Below are positions 56,177 to 64,000 of a stretch of 64,000 bases of DNA, one piece after another. A program made the position numbers and the translations under genes. This stretch comes from Symsagittifera roscoffensis (Eukaryota; Xenacoelomorpha; Acoela; Convolutidae). Every line of letters begins with the position of its first letter. Within the stretch, counting starts at the first letter, position 1. The stretch is from the NCBI RefSeq assembly GCF_963678635.1, contig NC_087070.1, positions 41,111,831 to 41,175,830 of the forward strand, in the 5' to 3' direction. The notes below the pieces were generated by a model. That model saw nothing but the letters and a program-made list of their open reading frames with translations, had not been told where the DNA came from and did no database searches.

Positions 56177-58143
56177 CAACGGCAGTGGAGAAAGTGATAC
56201 CTGCAAGGAATATTCCTCGTGGGCAGTCCCCGATGGAGCTCTTGACGCCTCGAGAAATGAGTCAAACAATAGAGACACGGCTCCCGACAGAGACAAATCG
56301 AGTGACGATCCCGGATCCTAGTGACACCTTGAGTGACCCCGTCGTGGAACAGACAGTTAGGAAGCTGATAGAGACAGCTGGACGACTGGTCGCCAACAAG
56401 AATGCGCCAGGTTCCGGGGTGACTGCACCCTATGGAACGATCGACGACACGGGCAGAGTACGACTCTCCCAGACCGTGATCAGACAGGGGATAAGTGACG
56501 TGACGCCACTCATGGGGAGCTCGAGGGACCCAGAGAGAAGAATACAGAAGATGCCAGCGAAGAAAGTGTCTCGCATAATAGAAGTGCAAAAGAATAATCA
56601 ATTGAAATATAATTTCACGGGAGTTCCGGAGACAGATCCGAGGGTATGCTTCAATCGAGCGACTTGGAGCCCGGCAGTAAACCTGCAGCAACCACCACTC
56701 GGGACATCTCATCTGATACTGGGAGACAGCTTGGTTAGAGTGCTGTCGAATTTGAGGACCTCGTGGGTCACCACGGTGATGGCCTTTGGAGGCGCGACGA
56801 TAGCCCAGTTATATCGAATGGTGGAACTGCTGAATCCAGGGAGGATCCCCAATAAAATGATCCTGGTTGGTACGAATGACATCTCTAGAGGTTCAGATGA
56901 GCAGGAAGCACTATGGGAGTCAATGATGGTGTGTTTGTTTACTACCCTCTGGCAGAAATTCAATTGCGCGGTACTGACCGTTTGCACTGTGCCAATGAAT
57001 ACGAGAAGCCTGACAGCATCAGGAAGAAGGCACAACGAGGGAGTCGTCAGGTGGAATAACATCTTGAGGAACCTCGCAAGTCGGAACGCCGGAAGAATGA
57101 TCCTCATGGACATCGAACATGAGTTGAGAGCTATGGATCAGGCCAGACTGACCGCGGACGGCATCCACTTCGACAGTATCGAAGGGCAAGCTTGGTTGAA
57201 TCGAGTCTTCCAAGAGCGGTTGGGCGAACTAGAAGCAGAACTCTTTGACACAGGAGTGCTGAAGGAAGAAGGAACGGCGAGTGACGCGGTGATTACCACC
57301 TTTATGCCTCCTAGCCTAGAAACACGCTTGGGTACGGTCCCGGCCGTCACGAGCTACAGGCAACAGAGCTCCAGCGAACCAGGTCAAAGGACAGACGTAC
57401 AGGATCGATTGGGAGAAGCGCCGATGAGGAGGACCATCCATCCTAGGAGAAGAATAGGACCTGTCAACCCAATCGAAGAGACAGCCGGCACGTCTAGATC
57501 GGACACTAGATCGGAGACGACAAGTACCAGTCGAGAGGAGAGACGTCCGGGCAGAGGCTCGTTGATGTGGTCAAGACCCATACCGTCTCCCTGGCATGTA
57601 TACAAAGACGAGCTAATGAAGCTGGATCTCCAGAGGGTAAGCTTCATCGAAGATGCAAGGAGGACGCTGAATGGAGCGACGCTATCCGTCAGCAGATTGT
57701 ACTCGATAACCGGCGTAGACTGGTTGATAGCCGCTAGCATAAATTTCAGCTCCACGACGGCCTTGAGATTTGCTGACCTAGAGGGACTGCCCCCTAACAA
57801 CACGATGGGACCAGTGAACGCGAGACCATTGCAAGACAAAAAGTTGAATCATGACGAAGGGAATCGAAAAGAGAGACCTGGAAGATTTCTAGTGTTAAAG
57901 GCACCGATCGGACAACATGTGAAGATGTTCAAGCAACTAAGCTCACCCCCTGGTCATGTGAAGGAGAAAATATACCCAAAACTAGTGAATCAAGATGGTG
58001 ATGCCCAAAGATACGGCGGATTGATAGCGATAAAGAAAGATGAGACCATCTTCGCCGCCTATGACAAAGCAGAAATGAGGAAGGCCAAGATTATGATAGT
58101 AGCGAATTCAGAGTTCGTGTACACCTCCAAGTCTCTGTTTTAG
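56167..58143 (+). CDS. Virus-like element ORF with SGNH/GDSL hydrolase domain, 658 aa
   Basis: All four SGNH blocks are present in order: block I LILGDSLVRVL (nucleophile Ser, near residue 183), block II glycine in MAFGGAT, block III ILVGTNDISRG (oxyanion Asn) and block V ADGIHFD (Asp and His, near residue 332). SGNH enzymes are esterases or lipases that cleave acyl or acetyl esters. The 180 residues before the domain are Pro/Thr-rich and probably disordered. After it come an Arg/Ser/Thr-rich linker (about 390-475) and a globular C-terminal part of about 180 residues (WHVYKDELMKL and onward) that I do not recognise. The frame is open throughout. SGNH esterases occur in ORF1 of CR1-type LINEs and in some viral glycoproteins, but are not a usual part of Ty3/gypsy elements. 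Confidence 0.7.
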   Translation: MALTTAVEKVIPARNIPRGQSPMELLTPREMSQTIETRLPTETNRVTIPDPSDTLSDPVVEQTVRKLIETAGRLVANKNAPGSGVTAPYGTIDDTGRVRLSQTVIRQGISDVTPLMGSSRDPERRIQKMPAKKVSRIIEVQKNNQLKYNFTGVPETDPRVCFNRATWSPAVNLQQPPLGTSHLILGDSLVRVLSNLRTSWVTTVMAFGGATIAQLYRMVELLNPGRIPNKMILVGTNDISRGSDEQEALWESMMVCLFTTLWQKFNCAVLTVCTVPMNTRSLTASGRRHNEGVVRWNNILRNLASRNAGRMILMDIEHELRAMDQARLTADGIHFDSIEGQAWLNRVFQERLGELEAELFDTGVLKEEGTASDAVITTFMPPSLETRLGTVPAVTSYRQQSSSEPGQRTDVQDRLGEAPMRRTIHPRRRIGPVNPIEETAGTSRSDTRSETTSTSREERRPGRGSLMWSRPIPSPWHVYKDELMKLDLQRVSFIEDARRTLNGATLSVSRLYSITGVDWLIAASINFSSTTALRFADLEGLPPNNTMGPVNARPLQDKKLNHDEGNRKERPGRFLVLKAPIGQHVKMFKQLSSPPGHVKEKIYPKLVNQDGDAQRYGGLIAIKKDETIFAAYDKAEMRKAKIMIVANSEFVYTSKSLF

Positions 58144-58155
58144 CCGGACGTCATA

Positions 58156-59643
58156 ATGTTGGCAGCGGTCGACCTGGACCTACTGCAATCGATATCTCTG
58201 GCTATAGGGGTACCAAGGCAGACGGACATGAACCCAATTACGATCGTGTTCGCTGGCATCAATGACCATCTACACAGTAGAGGTTTTCTGAGCAGACTCA
58301 GAGATCCTACAACGGCAGAGAACGCTGTATGGCCAGCGATAAAAGATATCCTTGAGTCGATGGGTGAAGTGGTGGATGCGACGAAGGAGGGGTCGTTCAC
58401 CAAAGTGACACCGAGAACAGTATTCGCGTTGTCTCCGGGGTATGCACATCTCCCGGATGGACTGAAGTTTGTGCATGCGATTATGACCTTGCTTTCGGAA
58501 GGAAAATATGATGTGATCATATTAGTCCCGAATCGCATGATAGAGATGGAGAACCTGAGGCCACTCAAGGCTGAACTGCCTGCAGTGTGGTCAGATATCT
58601 CAAACGCGATGAGAGGATTCAAGGACCATGCGCTACACATGTTAGTGTTGGACGAGGTGCTGGGGTTGGAACTGTCCAACTTCAGTCGACAGCTCAAACT
58701 GAAACCGGGAATAGACGACGACCATCGAGTGATCGCGGCGATGTCCAACGACTTATGGTTCCGAGCAATGGAAGTGGCAGGTGAAAACACAAGAAGGAAA
58801 AATTCACTAGAGACGAGAGCTCACTTGGAGGCGATGGTTTTGAGAACCAAGCCGGAAGCCAACCAGTGGCTACACCTGAATCCTAGAGTAGCGGCATTGG
58901 GTGCAGACGCTTTTGAGCAAGGCCCCGTGATGATCACAAAGATATATGCCTACTTGTTGAAGGAGGTGAACCTGGCGGAAAATGCCGGGGAAAAGACCGC
59001 TGAATTTGTGAACAGAATGTGTCAGATTACTCTGGAAACCTTCTGGACCCAGGAAGTGAAAGGGGAAGAAGGCTTTGAACGAACAGATAGCATGCTGGAA
59101 GGGCTGGGAGTCGGATGGACCGCGTCCTTCTTGGCAAAAGTTTACCCGAAAGTCTCGCATTACTTGATAAAAGAATTCCTCCAAGCAGTAGTGGAAGTGT
59201 CGTTGGTGGAACTAATAGCCTTGTTCGTGAAATTTGGAGCAGAGAGTTTCGTGAAAGGACCGGCGATACTGCTCACCGAAGGAATTCAGAACCTGCGGTT
59301 AGATGGACTTCTGACATTGATTGCAATTACCCACGGAAACTTGGGAGGAGTGATGAAACTGACACGTTGTCCAGAGCAGATGAGAGAGAGAGTGAGGAAC
59401 TTAAATATGAAGAAATCCACGGACTCGTGGAACAAGATAAGAGACATTAGACACACTCTTATCCAGTATCTCTTACAACAAAATCGCTTTGGAACGGGAG
59501 AAGACGAGACGATTGAAAGAGAGGAAGATGTTAGACGACATGTTGGAGGCATGCCCCTGTTAACCGATCTGAGCTTGGCTATGAGAACCGCTTGGCCACT
59601 GATGTTAAAGTGGAGGCGTATAGGAGGTCGGTGCTGCACCTGA
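58156..59643 (+). CDS. Virus-like element ORF, 495 aa, helical, unknown
   Basis: It starts at an ATG 12 nt after the SGNH ORF stops. The first 170 residues show an alternating beta/alpha pattern with ITIVFAGINDHLHSRG, which resembles the GxND block of SGNH enzymes, but there is no GDSL nucleophile block, so it may be a non-catalytic relative. The remaining 320 residues are mostly helical, with hydrophobic stretches such as VEVSLVELIALFVKFG. No signal peptide or clear membrane anchor is seen. A capsid or nucleocapsid role is conceivable from its size and helical nature but unsupported. Confidence 0.5.
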   Translation: MLAAVDLDLLQSISLAIGVPRQTDMNPITIVFAGINDHLHSRGFLSRLRDPTTAENAVWPAIKDILESMGEVVDATKEGSFTKVTPRTVFALSPGYAHLPDGLKFVHAIMTLLSEGKYDVIILVPNRMIEMENLRPLKAELPAVWSDISNAMRGFKDHALHMLVLDEVLGLELSNFSRQLKLKPGIDDDHRVIAAMSNDLWFRAMEVAGENTRRKNSLETRAHLEAMVLRTKPEANQWLHLNPRVAALGADAFEQGPVMITKIYAYLLKEVNLAENAGEKTAEFVNRMCQITLETFWTQEVKGEEGFERTDSMLEGLGVGWTASFLAKVYPKVSHYLIKEFLQAVVEVSLVELIALFVKFGAESFVKGPAILLTEGIQNLRLDGLLTLIAITHGNLGGVMKLTRCPEQMRERVRNLNMKKSTDSWNKIRDIRHTLIQYLLQQNRFGTGEDETIEREEDVRRHVGGMPLLTDLSLAMRTAWPLMLKWRRIGGRCCT

Positions 59644-61250
59644 ACCTCATATCAGCAGTGGACGGTAGTACACTGAACTGGTGTGAGCAGCACACGTTGC
59701 GGGAGCTCATGAGTGAAAATCTGTTATTTACGAAAATATCGGAGCCAGAGATGACAATCATCAATTTTGACGATCACTTCCGTGATCGCATGGGAGAAGT
59801 AGAAAGAGGACACATCGAGGTGTTTCCGAGGCTTTGGAGTCTGGGACCCTGTGATAGGACGAGTGGTGAAATAACCAGAGTGCCTCGTCTCACCGCAGCA
59901 TATCATAAAGTGAGAGAAGAGACGAAGGACTGGGGTGATTACAAGAAGCTGCCGGAGGCAATCCCTGACTTCCCTCTGATAAGAAGGATGTTGCTCGGAG
60001 CAGTCTCCGTGGTACAAACTCCTAGATTGAGAGCATTCGAAACCAATGAAAGGAGAGTAGGGAATTTCGTGGGAACGATGGATCCATGCTTTGTGGGGAG
60101 AGGTGCCTCCGTGTTGCAATACACACGATTTGCATATACGGATCGGGCGACGAGAGGGCGAATAAGCAACGCCGCGACTCGCAAGCCTGGAAGATTTGAC
60201 GAGGAATGGACGGGATTGGGCTTGGCTCCGGTGAAGATGAGAGGCGGGACCGAACTGCCTGAAGCCTCCTTGATCCTGACTAGTGTGAAACCGGAGTTGA
60301 AAGTGGGAGGAACACTGCAGGCGAGAACCTTCCTAGCACCCTTCGGCTGCGAGGAAATCAAGGTGGTCCGTGGAGAGGAGGAAGATGGATCGGCCGGTAC
60401 ATTGATCATACCAAGATTTCCGGAAGGAGCCGACAATGATGAACAGGGACCCTCGAGCTCAAACAAGGATGTGTCAGAGGGAGATGACGGACAGGGAGGA
60501 GGCCGTCAAACCGAAGAACCCATGCAACAAGATGCAGATCGGGCTGGTGGGGAGGACGACAGGGCATCGACAGGAGGAACATCCAGCCTGGATTTCAATA
60601 TCTTCAGTGATCTTGAGAACAATGTAGATACGTTGGAGACGACTGAGCCAGCGGATGAAGGCATCTCGACACTGGAGCCTCCGTCAGCTTTTATGGAAAT
60701 GAAACGGAATTTGCCGGAGAGCAGCTCTCCTGGCAATTCAAGAAATAACGACCAGAGAATCCGCATGGAATCACCTAGGAGGAGAAGAATAGAGGCCTCA
60801 GCCAGAGTACCTTTCTTGGGAACGCTGCCCGAAGAAGAATGGGAAGTACATCACCGAGACCACGAGAGTAGGACGGGATGCAAATTGGACAGAGTGGCGT
60901 CCATGGAAGAAGTCTGGACAGTGGTTCAGAGCTATGGGACCCAGTTCATTCTGAAAACGGGTCTCAACCAACCCTTGATGAAGGAAGTCCTTGACAAGCT
61001 TGATGAGTGTGAAGGGGGACTGAATGAGTTGTTGATCGACTCGGCCACTGATGAAAGTGAAGCGAATTCTCCCATCAAGATGACACCGCAGGACGATAAA
61101 GGAGAGGTGGTGTATCTGTCAAGAACCAGGAGAGGGACGATGCGATCAAAGTTGGTGATTGATAAAATCAATGCGATGAGAATGAAGTTGGGCAGCAGAG
61201 TGGTGCCGAGGAGAGTCGGAAAGACGAACTGGATTCGGAGATATCAATGA
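59592..61250 (+). CDS. Virus-like element ORF, up to 552 codons, acidic middle
   Basis: The frame is open from 59592; the first in-frame ATG is at 59709, giving about 513 residues. The first 230 residues look globular (for example FVGTMDPCFVGRGASVLQYT). Residues about 270-390 are acidic and Gly/Ser/Gln-rich, probably disordered. A short Arg cluster (ESPRRRRIEA) follows, and the C-terminal 150 residues are again folded, ending very basic (VPRRVGKTNWIRRYQ). No family is recognised. Its stop codon overlaps the next ORF's start as ATGA. Confidence 0.5.
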   Translation: MATDVKVEAYRRSVLHLNLISAVDGSTLNWCEQHTLRELMSENLLFTKISEPEMTIINFDDHFRDRMGEVERGHIEVFPRLWSLGPCDRTSGEITRVPRLTAAYHKVREETKDWGDYKKLPEAIPDFPLIRRMLLGAVSVVQTPRLRAFETNERRVGNFVGTMDPCFVGRGASVLQYTRFAYTDRATRGRISNAATRKPGRFDEEWTGLGLAPVKMRGGTELPEASLILTSVKPELKVGGTLQARTFLAPFGCEEIKVVRGEEEDGSAGTLIIPRFPEGADNDEQGPSSSNKDVSEGDDGQGGGRQTEEPMQQDADRAGGEDDRASTGGTSSLDFNIFSDLENNVDTLETTEPADEGISTLEPPSAFMEMKRNLPESSSPGNSRNNDQRIRMESPRRRRIEASARVPFLGTLPEEEWEVHHRDHESRTGCKLDRVASMEEVWTVVQSYGTQFILKTGLNQPLMKEVLDKLDECEGGLNELLIDSATDESEANSPIKMTPQDDKGEVVYLSRTRRGTMRSKLVIDKINAMRMKLGSRVVPRRVGKTNWIRRYQ

Positions 61251-62344
61251 AAGCTGTTAACTCAGCGAAAAGGAAACGGGTCGAGGAGGTCATGGATTTG
61301 GGACAAGGTGATTATCAATTGCCTGGCACAGATAAAATGTTGACTGATATAGCGATGGTGCCACCCATTCTCGTGGCGGGGATAGAGTCAACAGGTTGTA
61401 AATCCAAAAGGAGTGACCGCACTTTGACTGGAGCGGCCTTGGAAATGGAAATGCTCAGCCAATGTGGAGAGAGCGAAATGAAAGACTTTAGGCCGTCTCC
61501 CATGAATCGCGGAAGGGGAGGTGTCGCGGGACAACTAGTACCAGTGGAGTGTAACCGACTGGCAGTGTCGGAGACTGTGTCGATGGATGGGTCCACCGGT
61601 GTATGCATGGAGATGTTGGAGTGCCGAGACTCGGCTGGTGGGTGTTTGATGACCCTGGAGGACGAAGAGGCCATGGAGGGTTGTCTGGAGACGATGTTGC
61701 AAGGCACCACCCTCAAGCAGAAGGCGTGCGGGACTTTAGCGTCGTCTGAGATACAGGCAGAGACGATGGAGCAGTTGGTGGGCCTTCCATGGAGAGCAGT
61801 GGTGTTGAGGTACTTCGAAGAAGAGATGAGGACTACGCCAAGAATACATGCTCTCGTGACAGTACCTTACATAAGAACAGAGTTACAACTCAGGTTCGCC
61901 TGGTGCATGATGGGACTAACTCGCGAAGAATATGATTCAGAAGAAAGGAAGAGGTCAAAGGAAGAGAAGGTTTTCCTTATGACGAACCTGAGGGATCTGA
62001 TAGTCCAAGAGGGAGCAGCAGTAGCGTGTGCGAAGCGGAGAGACGCTCTCTGTTTCATTCGATTCCTGATAGAGCAGATTTCAGTACCTGCATTAAACAC
62101 TTGTGTTAAGATGTTGAGGGAAGGCGATGAGCGAGCGAAAGCCTTATTCTTGCTAGCACTGCTGGATATGCAGCAAAGTAAACCGATGAGGGTGAACATG
62201 AAAGAACCCGAGGAATTAGAACCCATGAGACAGATAGACGAAATCAGGAGATTCTCAAACAAGGAGCTGAGACTCGCTAAAGAACCTATGGGGGCACTGC
62301 CGAAATCCAGTGAACCGTGGACCGATCAAGAAGAAATCGTATAG
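61247..62344 (+). CDS. Virus-like element ORF, 365 aa, Cys-rich, unknown
   Basis: The ATG at 61247 shares bases with the preceding stop (ATGA), a layout used for coupled termination and re-initiation in some RNA viruses and retroelements. The N-terminus has a nuclear-signal-like SAKRKRVEEV. Residues 60-170 hold spaced cysteines (CGES, CNRL, GVCMEMLECRDSAGGCL and CLETM) with no standard zinc-finger spacing. Residues 180-365 are helical (VVLRYFEEEMRTTPRIHALV and onward). Not recognised. Confidence 0.5.
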   Translation: MKAVNSAKRKRVEEVMDLGQGDYQLPGTDKMLTDIAMVPPILVAGIESTGCKSKRSDRTLTGAALEMEMLSQCGESEMKDFRPSPMNRGRGGVAGQLVPVECNRLAVSETVSMDGSTGVCMEMLECRDSAGGCLMTLEDEEAMEGCLETMLQGTTLKQKACGTLASSEIQAETMEQLVGLPWRAVVLRYFEEEMRTTPRIHALVTVPYIRTELQLRFAWCMMGLTREEYDSEERKRSKEEKVFLMTNLRDLIVQEGAAVACAKRRDALCFIRFLIEQISVPALNTCVKMLREGDERAKALFLLALLDMQQSKPMRVNMKEPEELEPMRQIDEIRRFSNKELRLAKEPMGALPKSSEPWTDQEEIV

Positions 62345-62396
62345 CCGGGATCATAGGGATAGCGTACAACCCTTTCCTGAGTGAAGACATACGCGA

Positions 62397-63332
62397 TTGC
62401 TTCTTCGATTACGAGCAGGCGTTGTTGCTAAGATTCTGACGTCCAGAATTGTAACGATTAAGAGCGTTAACAATCCACAGGCCAAATTGGGACTGGTCTT
62501 GGAAGAAGAGTTGACTGCACCTTCCGTACCAAAATCTGATAAAAAAGTGGAGTTTGGGTTGGGATTCTCAGATGAATTACTGAGAACGAGCTTGATGGCA
62601 GTGTGGGAATTGATGAGGCCATCATGGTGTCCTAGTCTCAACGCTGACTCGATATTACGGGCGACACAAGACGTGCAGAGGGAACTGAATGCAGACTGTA
62701 ACCTGCGTGACCTTAACATCATATATAATATGATGATAACGGCCTCTAGGAGCAACGGAGAAGATAAAGTGGAGTTGCCTGGCTGGGGACCAGAAGACTG
62801 GGTCAAACCTGGTAGCTGTCTGGCGGAAGTCTGTGGACTGGAAGGTCACGTTTGCGTTTGCGGAGGTCTGGACTGTGTAAAGACCCTGGAGAAACAACAC
62901 AAGCAATTGACGGTATTGTTTGGAAACGTAGTGATGAAAGCAAGAACAGAAACGGAACTGATAGCGGATTGCCATGGAGGAACCGAGGTGAATCTAGTGA
63001 CCGCACTAGGATTCTACAGCATGTTTAGTTCTTTAGAGTCACTATTGAATCTAGAACAGAAACATGAGATGGTCACAGCCATCAGTGTAGAAGTATTCCC
63101 AGGAGTTCTGCAGACTGAGCAGAAATACATAAGAAAATGGAGGGAAGCAATCGAGACGGAATTGAACATCGGACACAGTAAGACTTATTGTAGACCATCA
63201 GGAGCACGATATTTGGTGGGTTCAACATTGGCTCCAATGTGCAAGAGCAGATACCCTGTACATTTCGTAGCTGTGGACGTAGAAGTACGAGAACGATCGT
63301 GGATCAAGCCTTCTCAGTGCCGAGGTGTGTGA
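62397..63332 (+). CDS. Virus-like element open frame, 311 codons, unknown
   Basis: An open frame with no ATG at its left edge and the same composition as its neighbours. It contains helical segments (SDELLRTSLMAVWELMRPSW), a Cys cluster (CGLEGHVCVCGGLDC) and ends near VDVEVRERSW. No family is recognised. It lies where the regular ORF spacing starts to fail, so it is treated as fossil sequence of the element. Confidence 0.4.
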   Translation: MLLRLRAGVVAKILTSRIVTIKSVNNPQAKLGLVLEEELTAPSVPKSDKKVEFGLGFSDELLRTSLMAVWELMRPSWCPSLNADSILRATQDVQRELNADCNLRDLNIIYNMMITASRSNGEDKVELPGWGPEDWVKPGSCLAEVCGLEGHVCVCGGLDCVKTLEKQHKQLTVLFGNVVMKARTETELIADCHGGTEVNLVTALGFYSMFSSLESLLNLEQKHEMVTAISVEVFPGVLQTEQKYIRKWREAIETELNIGHSKTYCRPSGARYLVGSTLAPMCKSRYPVHFVAVDVEVRERSWIKPSQCRGV

Positions 63333-64000
63333 GACTGGCGAGAATGTCCGAGAAGTCTTACGAGTTGCTATGTAAGATGTTCTCAGCAGTTCCAGAGAGA
63401 ACCAAGGAAGAGTTGGAGTCAATACTAGGATAGAAGTTCATGGGATATGTGAGCGGGAACTTCAGTGACTTTGAGTGACAGAAACAGAGAGGATCAACGG
63501 TCACAGATTACAATACAGTAGACGAGAATGATGAAGTCCACCGAGTGATGATGGAAGTGGAACCATTACTGGAAGCTTCGGGAAAACGTAATTGGAGGAG
63601 CATCATGTTGACACATGGCGAGTTTCCTTGCCACTGCTTGCTGCAGACCTGGTGGTATCCCAAGCGTAGTAATCTGATGTTGATCTGGGACTCTGGGGAG
63701 AGCTGCTCTCCATGGGTTTACCAGACTCATCACAGCCCATAACAATAGTGATAGTGGGAGTTATGATGGCGATACGATGGCTGGAAGCTCATGTGAGAGA
63801 AAATAATAGACAGGAGGCACCGACGAGAGAACAGTTGCGGAAATTAGATTGTCTAAAAGATTTAGATCTTTTTGAGACAATGTGCAAAATTCTAAACATT
63901 CCGATGGAAGTGAAGAAGATATGGGCAAGAAAACGATTGATGCCATGGTTCAGAGCTAACATGACTGCATGGTTGTACGAATATGCGAAAAAGCATATGT
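63333..64000 (+). other. Right edge: same element, decayed
   Basis: The composition and codon style of the element continue to the end of the window, but only short open pieces remain (for example 63545-63742). The element is broken here in several places and runs on past the edge. Confidence 0.45.

Noticed and set aside
54069-62975. Many minus-strand frames beneath the virus-like ORFs
   Set aside because: They are shadows of the purine-rich coding strand. Ser/Leu/Pro-rich content is typical of antisense reading.

Overview
The window reads as nuclear DNA of an invertebrate animal. A spliced SLC23-family transporter gene with six coding exons, GT-AG introns of 0.7 to 15.7 kb and very AT-rich non-coding DNA rules out a prokaryote. 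A BEL/Pao retrotransposon fossil points to Metazoa, the only group in which that family is known. I cannot name the species.

Region 1 (1-2260) is AT-rich upstream DNA with repeat fragments and an inverted repeat built on a C20 and a G20 tract. Region 2 (2261-27882) is the SLC23 gene on the + strand: a TATA and CCAAT promoter, a 10-codon upstream ORF, and six exons that join in frame to 650 residues. Its nucleobase/ascorbate signature starts with Glu, as in nucleobase carriers, not with Pro as in mammalian vitamin C carriers. Introns 1, 3, 4 and 5 hold a dispersed 'A-family' repeat, two ~1.97-kb tandem duplications, one Tc1/mariner-like MITE, one hAT-like MITE with a perfect 8-bp target duplication, G-rich repeats and a tRNA-like sequence.

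Region 3 (27883-43050) is almost wholly repeats: a readable nest of insertions at 28.3-30.3 kb (tandem repeat, then A-family, then mariner-like MITE), a ~250-bp direct repeat, and minus-strand non-LTR (LINE) remains with endonuclease and reverse transcriptase. Parts of the LINE have been amplified into ~970-bp and ~770-bp tandem arrays. Region 4 (about 43.9-49.8 kb) is a badly decayed BEL/Pao fossil on the minus strand.

Region 5 (49.95-52.5 kb) is non-coding but carries at least five short RNA-like foldback units. Two of them keep their helices through paired base changes, so the structure itself seems to have been conserved. Region 6 (52.55-64.0 kb) is a balanced-GC, plus-strand virus-like element. 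It has a broken Ty3/gypsy-type integrase, then a series of closely packed, partly overlapping ORFs, one with all four SGNH-hydrolase catalytic blocks. Several of the other products I do not recognise. These ORFs may be extra genes of one large element, or the front of a second copy whose pol lies beyond the right edge. This element, together with the structured units beside it, is the best candidate for something undescribed.
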